Shown here piece after piece: positions 32,778-51,299 of a DNA stretch of 64,000 nucleotides (the first letter of the stretch is position 1; each line of letters starts with the position of its first letter). A program made the position numbers and the translations under genes. The notes beneath the pieces were generated by a model. It was not told where the DNA came from, made no database searches, and was given only the letters and a program-made list of their open reading frames with translations. The stretch comes from Bimastos eiseni (taxonomy: Eukaryota; Annelida; Clitellata; Crassiclitellata; Lumbricidae), in contig OY365810.1 in assembly GCA_959347315.1 (NCBI GenBank), forward strand, positions 28,944,924 through 29,008,923. Direction: 5' to 3'.

Positions 32778-32988
32778 ATACCGCGCTTTATCACAACAAG
32801 TCTCGCTCGAAAGCACGCACGCGTCTCGACGACGCAACTGCAGTTGTAATGCAGAGCAATTGTGTGCGAAGGACTTACTCAAGGTCCTTACACAGTGACT
32901 GACGCTTTGGACGAGGGTCGAACCCGCTCACTCAGCGCACACTGAACGTTACGTGTTGACCACTCTAACCGCTTGGCCACCATGCCAA
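32778..32988 (-). mobile_element. tRNA-derived SINE, copy 2
   Basis: On the minus strand ggcatggtggccaagcggtt gives an A box (TGGCCAAGCGG). A good B box GGTTCGACCCTC follows, then the shared body (aaggaccttgagtaagtcct, caattgctctgcattacaac) and a tail with aaagcgcggtataaat. It is the best-preserved B box of the three copies. Confidence 0.85.
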
Positions 32989-32999
32989 ACCTATTATAT

Positions 33000-34410
33000 T
33001 GAATATATTCTATACATTACTAATAATAGGGCAAGGTAGGCCTGTAGGAATACATTAATGCGATTCGTGAAATCAACAGACCAAGTTTCCAATTAATACA
33101 TGCTCTATTACTCTATTGAGTGGTGGAAGATATGAGTAGACAATGATGATAGAATCTTGCGTAGGCTTATAATTCTATTTGGTCATTTCGCAATATCAAA
33201 TTTATGCTAATTGATTGATTGAGTGATTGATTCTAAGCTAAAATTAAAGTGATGAATTCGACCCCCATGCGCAGAAGACGCTATGGATAAACATATATAG
33301 GACTATAGATGTAGACCATAGGGCCGTGCATAAAATTTATGACCTCGCGCAAGTATTGACGATTTTTGACGCCCTCACTCCTTCGTCACACGTCGTCACA
33401 AATGCCGTGACCCCTCAAATACGACGTCAGAAAGCTATGGCCCCCCCCCTAAAAAATTAAGATGTCCAGAATGCAAAGTAAATTTTCTTATAATTGTACA
33501 AAGAGTAATTATAACTATAAAAATACTTGAAACTATAATAGTAGAACGAAGAAAAGTGGAGAAAATATAATTATTACAATCTAATGCATTCCTCAAGATG
33601 AAAGGCTCTGGCAGAATCATTACAATTAATAAAAATGTTTAAAACAATAATTCGACACAATCGAAGCTGTATGCCTCCCCATTCTTCCACAGCGAAGCAA
33701 AATGCTCCATCGGGAAATAAAGTAGGCCTATATATAATAATAATATCCAATCCACACATTCCACTTTCTTCGTTTCATCGACTCTCTGTGGCATGTGCGT
33801 TTTAGGCTTCATAATTGATTCCTGCTCGTGTGTAACTTGAATGTCTGCCTCACTTCCAACTCCCAAAATTGACACCGAGCGTAAAAGAAGACATTTGATC
33901 AAAAAATTAAGAATACAATAATCATAATTAGTTTTGTTAAATTGTGGTAGCAATTACTGCTAATTAAGCGGAATTGGTTTAATTGAGTGTAAGTTTTTGA
34001 TAGAATTACGCAGTTTGACACATTTCATCGACCTCCCGCCATCCCCCTCGTCACACGTATCGTCACAAAATGTGTGACCCCTACCCTAGTCGTGTGAAGT
34101 CATTTATGGGCGGCCCCTGGGCCTAAATGTCTAGTTATAATAATTGAATGAACCTCCGAAAATTGTGTTCTTGATCCTTGATAGATGTAGTAATTTATCG
34201 CCGTGATCAGATCATTAGAGGATCCTTATAGAAAGCGATGCTATGTTGTAAAACGAAACGATGCATTTAATGTCACAGCAGATGCAAGAAGCCATGTAGA
34301 CTAGACGTCGTTAGCATAATAATGTTAAGTCGAATTCCAAATATCGGTCCAATTTAGTCAACATAGATTAACAGTCGAGTGGAATTCGATTTCTACCAGG
34401 GATATAATGT
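33000..34410. other. Non-coding stretch, no gene seen
   Basis: No exon or RNA gene recognised. Two stretches (33330-33430 and 34025-34110) share the words cgtcacacgt, cgtcacaaa, gtgacccct and a poly-C or AGGCC context. They are probably the two ends or two copies of another short repeat that I could not resolve. Confidence 0.35.
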
Positions 34411-34739
34411 AGGCCTTCACTGTGTTCGGAAATAAAGAGACCCATAATAATAATTTAAAAATAAATAGTAAATATTCATTGATTTTTAAAATTCCAAAAA
34501 CATTTTAATACTGACATATTTATCTAGTAGTGCATAAAATATGTTAGCTCCTGTCATCCAGTAAGACGTCAAAATGACGTCATTTTCTTCAAAATTCAGG
34601 TATTGAGTACTGCCTAATATATATCTGCAGAATTTTTAACTTTTCTAAATGTTATCCCTTAAGTTTTGTTCAAAATTAATGTATTCTTGTATATGAAAAA
34701 TATTATACTACAAATTGTGTTAGTGTTCGCCTTCTGCCT

Positions 34740-35110
34740 CAACACACGTACGCTTCAAGTCGCGTGCGACATTGGTCGCTATATCCGATTAGCAGCATCA
34801 GTGACCGGCTGATCAAATTCCTCCTAATCATCAACAATTCGCAAACGCAGCTCTCCAATGTCTCTGAATTTTGTTCTGTAAATTAACTCTTGCAATATCC
34901 ATCAAATCTTGTAATCAACCGGATTTAAGTCCGGGATGTTTGGTGACCAAACATTAAGGGCTATAAGATCTTCAGTCTGCTTAGTCAGTAATTCAAAAGT
35001 TTCACGAGCTTGGTTAGCTGGAGATCCATCTAGTTGAAATGTGTAATAATCCGAATATTCTAATATTTTTGGATATGAGGCAAAAATTGCCAACAGTAAA
35101 AACAATCCCG
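34740..35110 (-). pseudogene. Tc1/mariner transposase C-terminal remnant
   Basis: The minus-strand frame reads FQLDGSPANQARETFELLTK and then WSPNIPDLNPVDYKI. This matches the second catalytic Asp block (QDGAPAH-like) and the third (PDLNPVDY) of mariner-like transposases. An in-frame TGA follows DYKI, and downstream LIYRTKFRDIGELRLRIVDD still reads like the family before more stops. It is clearly inactive. Confidence 0.88.
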
Positions 35111-35205
35111 GTTATAAGCCCCATTTATTTTGACTCCGTAGTCTATGATGTGGCTTTATGTAGGCTTATTAAATTTCCAAGAGCCGAAACACCGGCCGAA
35201 ACTAT

Positions 35206-35994
35206 TGTAACGGTTCTGGGGTACGCCTACCTGGTGTCGACCTGCTGTAGTGTCTGCCTGTTGTGTACGCCTGTCTACTGTGTTCTTTCTTCTGTGGTAT
35301 CTACCTGCTCTATACGCCTATCTACTATCTACTGTAGTATATCTACTATCTACTGTAGATATCTACTATCTACTGTATCCTATCTACTGTGTAGTCTCTA
35401 CTGTCTACTGTCTCCTATCTACTGTGTATCATCTACTATCTACGGCAAATTAGTATAAAAGGATCAGAGAGTCGTCATCGGGGAGTCGTCGTAGGCTCGT
35501 GGTCGTCGCCGTCGTCTGGAGATTGTCATCGGGGAGCCTTGTAGATTCGGCTTCGGCCTTGCAGTCTCGGCTCCTATGAAGCACGAATAGTCGTCGTGGC
35601 TTGCGATAGTCGCCGTGGATATAGTCGTCGCAGATTTGCGATAGTCGCCGTCAGCCATTGACGTAGCATAGTAGTCGCCGTCAGCCATTGACGTAGCGTT
35701 ACAATTACTCGTTAGTTATCGACGTAGGGCGTATTGAGGGAGTGAGAAACGGACTGTTTCCGAATCGGCGCTACAGAAGTATTGTTTTCCGTGGTACATT
35801 AAAAAGAAGATTATCGAACAAGCGTGTCTTATTCCAAGCGTAATCCAGAAAGGAGCTATTTAAACCTTAAATGGTTAGTCTTCAGCAAACCACTGAAGCC
35901 TTACTCAGCGGACTGCAACACGAACTACCCCCATATCGGACGGGGCTGCAAGTCGTCATCCTGGTCACTGTCGAATAGGCCCCGTTCCGTTACA
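35206..35994. mobile_element. Solo LTR (789 bp) with 4-bp target duplication
   Basis: Starts TGTAACGG and ends CCGTTACA, an 8-bp terminal inverted repeat of TG..CA form, flanked by ctat on both sides (35202-35205 and 35995-35998). No internal retroelement genes are present, so it is a solo LTR left by recombination, most likely of Ty3/gypsy type. The first third contains tandem tctactgt(a/g)ta(t) repeats, and the middle has a duplicated gtagtcgccgtcagccattg block. Confidence 0.82.
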
Positions 35995-36209
35995 CTATGA
36001 TTGAGTGACTACATGAATTTTGATGCAAATGACGTCATTTTGACGTCATTGCTGGGTTACACGAACTATCATAATTTTATTTCATGCAGCATTAGATAAA
36101 TATTTCAGGATTAAGACGGCTTAGGAATTTCAAAAATGGACGAATATTTACCATTTATTTTCCTATTATCATTAGAGTATCCCTTTATTTCCGGACACTG
36201 CAGTGTATT

Positions 36210-37240
36210 ATTATACTGACGCAGTTCAGTACTTACAAAGTATGGGCTATGTTAAGCGCGTGCAGGGCCTAAATAGATCCTGTTCATTCATCATTAAGCT
36301 GTTAGCCTAGCAAATTGAATTAATTTTTATTCAGTCGGGCCTCCGCCATTCATTCATTTCGACAATTTATGCAAGGCACCTTCAAGGTTTAATACCTAGG
36401 CCAACTCAGAAGCTTCCTCGACCCAACTTCGACTAAAAAGGACGGTCTTTTGGTTGAAAGCATTTGAGTAGGCCTAAGCCCTCCAGGTGTAGGGTGGTAT
36501 GCTAATAATTATATGGACCTCTAATATATGCGACTTTAAATATTCGACCCTAATGTAGTCTCAACTCTAATATTATGCGACTATAGTCGAAGTATATTAG
36601 TGACTCTGTATCATATGCCTTTACATTCAGCATATGTAGCCTACGTGACTAATAATTATGTGGAGGTTGAATTTGAGCAATGCCAAAACTCTCAATTTTG
36701 ACGACCTCTTTTAAGGTCCTAAGAATCTTGCAATTGGCCCAATAGGCTAAATGGGTTATTATTGCAAAATTTTCAAAGATCTTGATCAGCATTATCTTTG
36801 TGAGGGGTGTAGGCCTACCGTCAACCAAGAAGAATGTTTTTGAAAATGTTTAATTTGTCGCTTTTATAATTCTAAAATTGTTTATAATCTCATAGCATTC
36901 TGATAACCTTGTAAAATTTCACCACATAATCAGTTTAATTAAGAAAATAACCCTATTAGTTTCTCGCGCCATCTGATGTTTAGCCTACTTTAGTCGACGG
37001 TCAGCAATTTGACTTTCCAAGCTTTTTTCGTGACACTTCTTCTTAAAAGTTTGATGGGCTCCAAGTCATGGGGATGTGGAATTTGAATCCTATAGTATCT
37101 TAATTTTTACCAGTCGGTTTGGGGCCATGGCATCTCAAGGTCATTGTGCCCAAGTCTTGAAAGAGGATCTGTTTAGGTTTCCACTATATCCGCTCTTGAT
37201 TCCAATGCCATCAACGCCTCTAATACGATTAAGGTATTTT
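36210..37240. other. Non-coding stretch, no gene seen
   Basis: No exon recognised. Around 36340-36490 there is a sequence similar to decayed repeat tails (cattcatttcgacaatttat ... aaagcatttgagtagg) that may be another LINE 3'-end in poor condition. Confidence 0.3.
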
Positions 37241-37247
37241 TATAATG

Positions 37248-37290
37248 CAGTGATTCCCAACCTTATTTGGCTAGCGGCACACTAAGAAAG
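37248..37290. mobile_element. Left end of a hAT (Charlie-like) element
   Basis: CAGTGATTCCCAACCTTATT followed by tggctagcggcacac is the well-known CAGTG.TTCCCAACC terminus. I could not find the matching right end in the following kilobase, so the element is partial or strongly diverged. Confidence 0.5.
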
Positions 37291-38135
37291 AATGAAAATT
37301 TTAACCCAAATGTGATGACTTCTTTGTTCAGCATTGTATATTTTTGCTCCAGACATCATCAGCGATGCGAACAGGTCACGAACTAAGGCTTGCATACGAA
37401 TGTCTGTTGCTGTTGTTGTTTGACATGAGTCACATACATGACTGCAACGACTTAATGGAATAAGATATATTAATGTTGATGTTAAACAAATGGAAATGTG
37501 GTACAGAGTGGGGACGAGCTTTTGCTGCGTACATCCAGCTTCAAATTGAAATAATCCATGCTTTCGTCAAGCAATTCATCTGACCAATTATTAATGCATG
37601 CAACAGTTGCATTTACACCAGTTTTTGTGTTCAGAATTGTGTTTAGATGGTTTTATTGCATGGTGACATTATTTTGTATTTTGATGACTATATTGCTTGA
37701 TGATATGCACAGGTACAAAGGTGGCCATGCACAGCGGGACTCCTGTCCTTTAGGTCCTCCTTTTGTATCCCAACATGGTATTCATGTGAAATACATGTAT
37801 GATCACGTGCTGTTGTATTTCGTCGTATGGGAGCAATAAATATGTTATGCTATGCTATTAGGGAGACCCTATAAGCGGAACTGATGTCCATTGGGTTAAC
37901 CCATTGTTACTGACTGTACAACTAACACTACATCGTGTATTACTGTACTGTTGTTGTAACAGTAAAGCTGATTGATTAAAACGTCGACTAAGCCGTAATT
38001 AGATATGGCCAAATGCCTAATCGGACTCGTTCAGACCTATTACAAGAACTAATGCATGTTAACTAGAGTTGTCGAGTGCATGATGCAGCAGGTAGGCTAA
38101 GCTCCTCAGTCGGTCGGTCAGCGACTACCTGTGTG

Positions 38136-38141
38136 TATAAA
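38136..38141 (+). promoter_or_regulatory. Candidate TATA box
   Basis: TATAAA in the context gtgtgtataaacaatg, about 150 bases upstream of the first ATG of the plus-strand gene at 38285. Placement is plausible if the 5' untranslated region is about 120 bases. No further support. Confidence 0.3.
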
Positions 38142-38284
38142 CAATGTCACTCACTTTGCAGTCATTGACGGACTGGCCATGGAAATGACTGTACGTATAA
38201 CTGAACGATCGTACAAGCGCTTAGAACTGTAGTGGCCTCGTCTGGCTGTTCGTAGCGCCACAGAAGTTACAGCTGTGGCAGAGA

Positions 38285-45756
<7,472 letters not shown>

Positions 45757-45795
45757 ACGAAGACGACAGAAGATACATGATCTGCCTACGTCCGC

Positions 45796-45801
45796 AATAA
45801 A
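45796..45801 (+). terminator. Polyadenylation signal (AATAAA) of the plus-strand gene
   Basis: Canonical AATAAA 40 bases after the TAG stop of exon 6. This supports the placement of the terminal exon. Confidence 0.6.
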
Positions 45802-45806
45802 GGATA

Positions 45807-46081
45807 TCCTCCTCCTCCTCCTCCTTCGTCTCAATCTTATTCTCCTCCTTCTCTTCTTCCTATTCTTCTCCCTCCTTTTCCTCTTCCTCTTCCTTCTCTA
45901 CTTCCTTTTCTACTTCCTCCTCCTCCTCTTCCTTCTCATCCTTTTCTTTTTTCTCTTCTTCCTCCTCCTCCTCCTTCCCTCCTCATCCATCTCTACCTCT
46001 ATTTATACTTCCTCCTTCTCATCTTCCTTTTCCACCTCATTTTCCTCATTCTCTTCCTCCTCCTCCTCCTCTCTTTTCCTT
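45807..46081. repeat. Long polypyrimidine (CCT/CTT) tract
   Basis: About 275 bases almost free of purines on the plus strand (cctcctcctcctccttcgtc ... cctcctcctcctctcttttc), starting immediately after the AATAAA of the plus-strand gene. Confidence 0.95.
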
Positions 46082-46084
46082 CTG

Positions 46085-47620
46085 ACGTCACCAACTGCTT
46101 GTAACAGAACGCTATATATAGGCCCTGCTGTAGACCGGACAAACATTTTAGTTTCTAGACCAAAACACTGGTCTTAGTTTATTAGCCAGCAGTGATGAGA
46201 CAAAACAGTAGCCGTATACAAAGGCCTAGTCTTTGTTTATTTCAGTGCTAATCATAGAACCTGTTATGGCTGCAGTGCATGGAAATATTTAGCGCAGAGA
46301 TATCGTAGGCATGTAATGACGATTGACAGTGGAAATCATTGAGTTCAGACTACACTTCTTATCAGTCAATAGTAATCGTGATCTTCAAACTTCTAAAGCA
46401 GCATTTAAAAGCCAAGCGCGGTGCACCTGCTTATTCATTTTAGACGAAATGCAAGACGTTCTTTTATTTTCGTTCAGATAACTGATTCGCCACATGTTGT
46501 CGGTCCATCGTTGATCCGAAGCACAATGCATAACATTTCGTGCAGCCACGTTCAATGTACATTCCCCACCGATTGGGTTGAGCGCTCGAATGGGGGTTGA
46601 GAGAGATTTCCGTCGACATTGACGAATCTTCACTCTGAAGACAAAGGCACGAATAGCCTACACGCTGAATAGAAGCGAGGCTCATGATTGGCTGCTGACG
46701 ACTGCGACCGAGCAAGAATGTCCATCACGTGTGAACCTTAGCGCAATTCGAAGGCACGAGTTTTCTGGTGTGATATAGGCCTACGTATTATACGGGAATA
46801 GACATAAGATGTGAATTACAGGATATTTAAAAAGAGTTTCGAAAGATGACGTCATGAGTTGTCCTGCGTAGGTTCAGATGACGCAGGTCATGATGGCTTC
46901 TGAAAATAATAATATGTGTACCTGCCGTGCGTCATCAAGTAATTAAGTCTAATTTATAACCAGCAACCTTCGCAAGCTTCATCCGAGGGGGAGCGTGCAT
47001 GTTGTTTCATCATCCAATTTGTTGTTGCTGTCATGAATTGCGTCATTTGACAAAGAATACAAACCACACGAATGCTGCGAAATAGGTGGTCCGCTAATTA
47101 ACAATTATCAGACCTAATTAAGTTACCCTGAATCAGCTGCTTTTGGTGCAGCTTTTCTGAGACCGGCATGAAGCTGAATAATTTTCAAATAATTGAGGTT
47201 ATTCTGGCTTGCCATAGTTTGTAACCACTAATCAACATAATAATGTAACAATTATGTATGGTTACTTTAAGCGTCAGAAGAGGGAGTTCGAAAGCTGCAG
47301 GGTACTTAGCCAGCCCCGCAAAGTGACTGATGTAAATTATTATTATGGCCTACTATACGGTTAAGGCGCTAAAAGACACAATGAAATTTCGGCCTAACTT
47401 AGGCCTACTTCAAATGCCCGTCTTTCAGAAAAATTATAATTTCCAGCCAAAAACAACTAAGAAATCGAGGCTCAGCTTAAAAGATTCTCAAGAGTAACTA
47501 TTCTCAAAGCAAGTATGGGCAACAGTCGCCGATGGGAGTCTTGCGATGGAATTTCTATTAGCAGCTCATCCTCTGCCTATTATTATAGACATCCGCTATC
47601 ATGCCAGACACGGTCCCTCC
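46085..47620. other. Intergenic region between the plus-strand gene and the heat-shock gene
   Basis: No exon recognised. It contains several AGGCCTA motifs and a short stretch (46390-46450) with aagcagcatttaaaagccaa that resembles 27380-27410 (aagcaccacctaaaagccaa), evidence of an old shared repeat. The 3' untranslated region of the minus-strand heat-shock gene must lie near 47.3-47.6 kb. Confidence 0.4.
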
Positions 47621-47623
47621 ATC

Positions 47624-48922
47624 CTAGGTGTTTTCCTCCGACTGTCCCTTGGCGAGGGCCTTGACGATGAGCCGACCTTCGGGGGTGAGTCCGCCCTGAA
47701 GCGAGTAGGTCTCGATACTTTCGCTGAGGTCGTATTCCTTGAGGAACTTCGTCTTGAGAAGGCGATCGTCCGTCTTCACCTTGTGCTTTGCCATCACCTG
47801 AATCTTGTTCTCCTTGAGCACCTGAACGATGATGTCATCGGGGGTGAACGGTGAACCCAGTTCGACGACGAGGTGCAGACGCTTCACGCCCTTCTCGTCC
47901 TTTTTGAAGAGAGGAACGCCCGGCTTCTCCCCTCTGCCCGATGGTGTACCAGGGCTTCCCGACGAAGGGGACCTCGACCCGTGCGAAGAGCGGGACACCC
48001 GCGACCGACGGGATGTGTGGGACACGCTGTGGGTCAGACGACCTCTGGAGGCGTTCCTATGGGTACGGAGCGAGAGAGGGGCTTCGACGACAAGGACCCC
48101 GTCAGTGCTCAGGCAGGCCTTAATCCTCGTCTGGTCAACCTGTCTCGGCTTTTGGATTTTTCTCTCAAACAGCTGCGCCGTACCCCTTCCTCCTCCTCCT
48201 CCACCTACTCCCTCTCCTCCTAATCTTCCTCCTCCACCTACTCCCTCTCCTCCTAATCTTCCTCCTACACCTGCCTCTGTGTCGCTGCGTCTCGCTTGCA
48301 CAGTGATACGCGCTGAATCGACCGAGACTCGAATCGTCTTTTGATCGAATCCGGATACGTCGAAACGAAGATGAAGTTTTCGCTGCTGCGGCTGCTGCTG
48401 CGATTCGTCGCCACATCCGTTTATGACGACTGCCCTTCCATCTCGCGCTACGTTCTGACCTTGACCGTGTCTTTCTCCTTGACCTCCTCCTTCGTCGTCG
48501 TCGTCTTCCTCTTCATCGGAGGATCTGCCGTTCGAGTAGCTCAGCGGACGAGTTTCAATGAAGACTGTCTTGAACTTCTTGATGTCAAGGACGTCCCCTC
48601 CGCCTGTTCTGCGAATGACCTTGGCCTCGTCCTCTACATCTGGATCGTAGAGACCCGACTGGTCGCAAGGATACAGCTGAAGAAACTCCTCGCGCATCAT
48701 CTCCACCGTCTGACGCCACTCCAGTTCCTTGCGCTTCCACTCCTCCTCCATTCGGTGCTCGATCTCCTGGAGCTGAAGTGACTGACGACCTTCGAAGGTC
48801 AGGGAATCGGTCGCAACTGGAATCCTATAGACGGACGACGAAGCAGTCATCGATCCAGACATCGCAGCCAAGAATCTATCGATGGGTAATTGATAGATGG
48901 ATCGATTTAGGAAAAGATCCAA
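47624..48922 (-). CDS. Small heat-shock protein with two alpha-crystallin domains (p40-like)
   Basis: A single uninterrupted frame of 432 codons. Small heat-shock proteins are ATP-independent chaperones that hold unfolding proteins; most carry one alpha-crystallin domain. Here domain 1 spans about residues 181-283 (LHLRFDVSGFDQKTIRVSVD ... STDGVLVVEAPL) and domain 2 about 340-423 (LHLVVELGSPFTPDDIIVQV ... LTPEGRLIVKAL); both show the G-x-L end-strand signature. The N-terminus has a charged helix rich in Glu, Lys and Trp (about 50-85), then an acidic linker. Domain 1 contains a Gly-rich insertion (about 218-247) made of a duplicated 11-residue GRLGGEGVGGG-like unit (33 bp). A Ser/Arg linker (295-330) joins the domains. 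No C-terminal I-x-I motif is visible. The layout matches flatworm p40/Tsp36-type proteins. Met21 is an alternative start. Confidence 0.9.
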   Translation of the reverse strand: MDLFLNRSIYQLPIDRFLAAMSGSMTASSSVYRIPVATDSLTFEGRQSLQLQEIEHRMEEEWKRKELEWRQTVEMMREEFLQLYPCDQSGLYDPDVEDEAKVIRRTGGGDVLDIKKFKTVFIETRPLSYSNGRSSDEEEDDDDEGGGQGERHGQGQNVARDGRAVVINGCGDESQQQPQQRKLHLRFDVSGFDQKTIRVSVDSARITVQARRSDTEAGVGGRLGGEGVGGGGRLGGEGVGGGGGGRGTAQLFERKIQKPRQVDQTRIKACLSTDGVLVVEAPLSLRTHRNASRGRLTHSVSHTSRRSRVSRSSHGSRSPSSGSPGTPSGRGEKPGVPLFKKDEKGVKRLHLVVELGSPFTPDDIIVQVLKENKIQVMAKHKVKTDDRLLKTKFLKEYDLSESIETYSLQGGLTPEGRLIVKALAKGQSEENT

Positions 48923-49178
48923 TAAAGTGGAACTGAAGAATAGATCTCGATTGAAGTTCTACCTGAAGACAAAAAACTAACAAATTGATAAAATCTAAAC
49001 CAATTGATGTCTGATTCTAACAGTTTGCACCATATTATATATCCAATCTATTTTTATTTGGGCGGCGTTCATAACAGATTATATTGAAGGACGATGGTCA
49101 AACCAGCTCAGACATAAATTCCTTCAGCATTTATGTATAGATCCACAATTTAGGAAGAGACATGTAACTGGGTTGGAG

Positions 49179-49186
49179 TTCGAGAA
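49179..49186. promoter_or_regulatory. Weak heat-shock-element-like dyad
   Basis: TTCGAGAA has the TTCnnGAA dyad of heat-shock factor sites and lies about 255 bases upstream of the heat-shock gene's ATG. Only two units are present where at least three nGAAn units are usual, so this may be chance. Confidence 0.2.
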
Positions 49187-49413
49187 TGCAGCTATTGAAC
49201 GATTATATTCAGGCGCTACACAAATTGTTGTTTAACTTATCTAAAGTGCTACAACGTATCAGGCAAGATTAGGAGTGAATATACGCCGAGCTGAATCACA
49301 CGAAGGCGTAGGTGCCCGCATTATACATTGCATTATATTACAATACATTACGTGTATTTAGTGGAAGATTGTATGAGATGCAGACCCTCGCAGATAAGAA
49401 GACATACACACCA

Positions 49414-49414
49414 C

Positions 49415-49449
<35 letters not shown>

Positions 49450-49506
49450 GAGGGAGAGAGAGAAAGAAAGAGAGAGAGAAAGAAAGAGAGAGAAAGAGAG
49501 ACAGAC

Positions 49507-49545
<39 letters not shown>

Positions 49546-49565
49546 GAGAGAGAAAGCAAGAGAGA
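49414..49565. repeat. (GA)n / GACA-rich microsatellite
   Basis: Compound run of agagagag, agacagac and agaaagag units, about 150 bases, 0.5 kb upstream of the heat-shock gene. It explains the long Arg-Glu and Ser-Leu frames in this interval. Confidence 0.95.
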
Positions 49566-49569
49566 AAAG

Positions 49570-50740
49570 CTGCAGAGTTCTGCGGCAGTATTCAAGTAGG
49601 CCTACAATGTAGTCTGAGCATTTCTCAATTGCCCCAGAATCCAAATTCATCGAGTAAACGTTGCGCTCTGCAAAGCCACCGTATGACATTGAAGACCCAA
49701 AAACCAGACCGAAACATAGGCCTACATAATATATAGACCTATAAATCCGCAGACAGACGCACACACCCCAGTAGACAAGTAGACAGACAAGCAGGTGCAC
49801 AGACAGACAATAATGTACACAGAAAGATACAGAGATAAGTGTACAACTATAACTAGCTCATAAATTATATCTTCAATCGTCCATCTCTCTCATCTGTATC
49901 CACTCCATTTCAAAACACACCCACAGAAGTCGTTGATTTTCTGCCTACCTTATCGATGGAAATTGAAAGCAGCTGGAAATTACTTAGCTGCGTTGGTGTA
50001 TGATGTCTTTATAAAAATTATTCGTCCGTAAACGGTTTGCAGGGTACGACCGCTTTTCATCTAGCTTGTATACTTAGTAACTATTAGGTTGTATCCTGCA
50101 AAAATAATCTCTTGCGACTCCCGACGTAACGGACCGTTGTGGCCTTTAAAATGTCCTCAAACTCTGGATCAAAGTTGTCCACGGGTGGCGTCGTTCCGCG
50201 GATCGAGTAGAGTCGGATCACGAATATACGTAAATTAGGCGGATCGGGTCGGGTCAAGATCTTTCGACCCACCAATTTTTTTCAGAGCTCAATTTTCAAC
50301 TCTGTGTCATTCATAATCTTAATTAGTTACAATCAAATAAATTGAATAAAAAACGGTAGGGCAACACCAGATTTTTTTCTTTCTGCACCGAACTCGGCTC
50401 AAACTGTCGTATGGAATAATCTCTCATGAATTTGTGAAAAACGAAAGGTCAGAGGATTTATTACAAGCGTGCGATCGAGTTATCTGAGGAGGCAACGCTG
50501 GGCAACGCTGGAACAAGCGGACCGGACTCTTACGTACCTATATATAATAATTACCGGAAATCTTTTGCATATATACATGTATTTATGGAGAAGGTAAGTT
50601 TAGGCCAAAGTCAATGGAATAAACGAAGGGTATCTTCCATGATACATCCTCACAAATCAATAATTATGATCATATGTGACAGACTGTGCTGCGCTTTTAC
50701 GATATTAGAATTTGACCACAAATATTATTAGTAACATTAG
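49570..50740. other. Non-coding stretch, no gene seen
   Basis: No exon or RNA gene recognised. GGGTCGGGTC-like words appear at about 50215-50275 and again at 50750-50870, so they may be subterminal repeats of one transposon whose ends I could not define. Confidence 0.35.
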
Positions 50741-50749
50741 CACAAAGCT

Positions 50750-50870
50750 GAGTCGGGTCGGGTCGGGTCAGATTGAGTCGGGTCATGTACGTCAATGGTC
50801 AGGTCGGGTAGGATCAGATATATATGGCTTCAGAAGTCGGGTCGGGTCCATTTTCTATGGGTTGGGTTGG
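50750..50870. repeat. GGGTC pentanucleotide-rich repeat
   Basis: Imperfect tandem (gagtcgggtcgggtcgggtc, then gagtcgggtcatg, gtcgggtcgggtcc). Similar words on the other strand sit near 50215-50275. Confidence 0.75.
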
Positions 50871-51242
50871 GTAGGGATTTGAATCCACTAACAACTCTGC
50901 TCTGGCTGGATCCATGCATACGTTTAGTGTCTGATTTAAATTAAGTCTAATCCATTTTAGGATATATTTCGAAAGAAACACGATGAAGTACAGATTGAAT
51001 GCATTCCTCATTGTGATCGATTGGTGCTTTTACATAATTAATGAGCTAGATTAATTTCGTTAATAGCCGTCCGCTCTGTTGTCACGCGTAGCAATTCTTC
51101 GCGTCTTAAACCTCCGCAGCGGAATAAAGACCCAGACTGACGTTAAGTCCAGACAGCAGCTTATGCAGAAGTTTTTAATTATATATATATATATATATAT
51201 ATGGTTCTACGCATTGCACACAAATATAAATAGCGTAGCTGA

Positions 51243-51299
51243 GACTCTGGCTATATTCTGGGACTCTGGCTATATTCTGGGACTCTGGCTATATTCTGA
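51243..51299. repeat. 19-bp tandem repeat, three units
   Basis: Three near-perfect copies of gactctggctatattctgg. Recent local duplication. Confidence 0.93.

Larger units (their letters stand above)
34418..36205 (-). mobile_element. Tc1/mariner-type transposon with long inverted repeats, disrupted
   Basis: The left end (34418 onward: cactgtgttcggaaataaag) and the right end (minus strand from 36205: cactgcagtgtccggaaata) stay similar for roughly 200 bases. Both reach a shared gacgtcaaaatgacgtcatt segment, so the inverted repeats are long. A TA dinucleotide flanks the right end. The interior retains a transposase C-terminus on the minus strand and is interrupted by a solo LTR at 35206-35994. 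The N-terminal half of the transposase is missing. Confidence 0.85.

Noticed and set aside
35039..35458. 139-codon frame rich in Tyr, Leu and Ser
   Set aside because: Lies on the tctactgta-type tandem repeat inside the solo LTR; no family resemblance.
47829..48781. Plus-strand frames of 116-171 codons
   Set aside because: Antisense shadows of the GC-rich minus-strand heat-shock coding sequence.
49312..49800. Arg/Glu-rich and Leu/Ser-rich open frames
   Set aside because: Generated by the (GA)n/GACA microsatellite.
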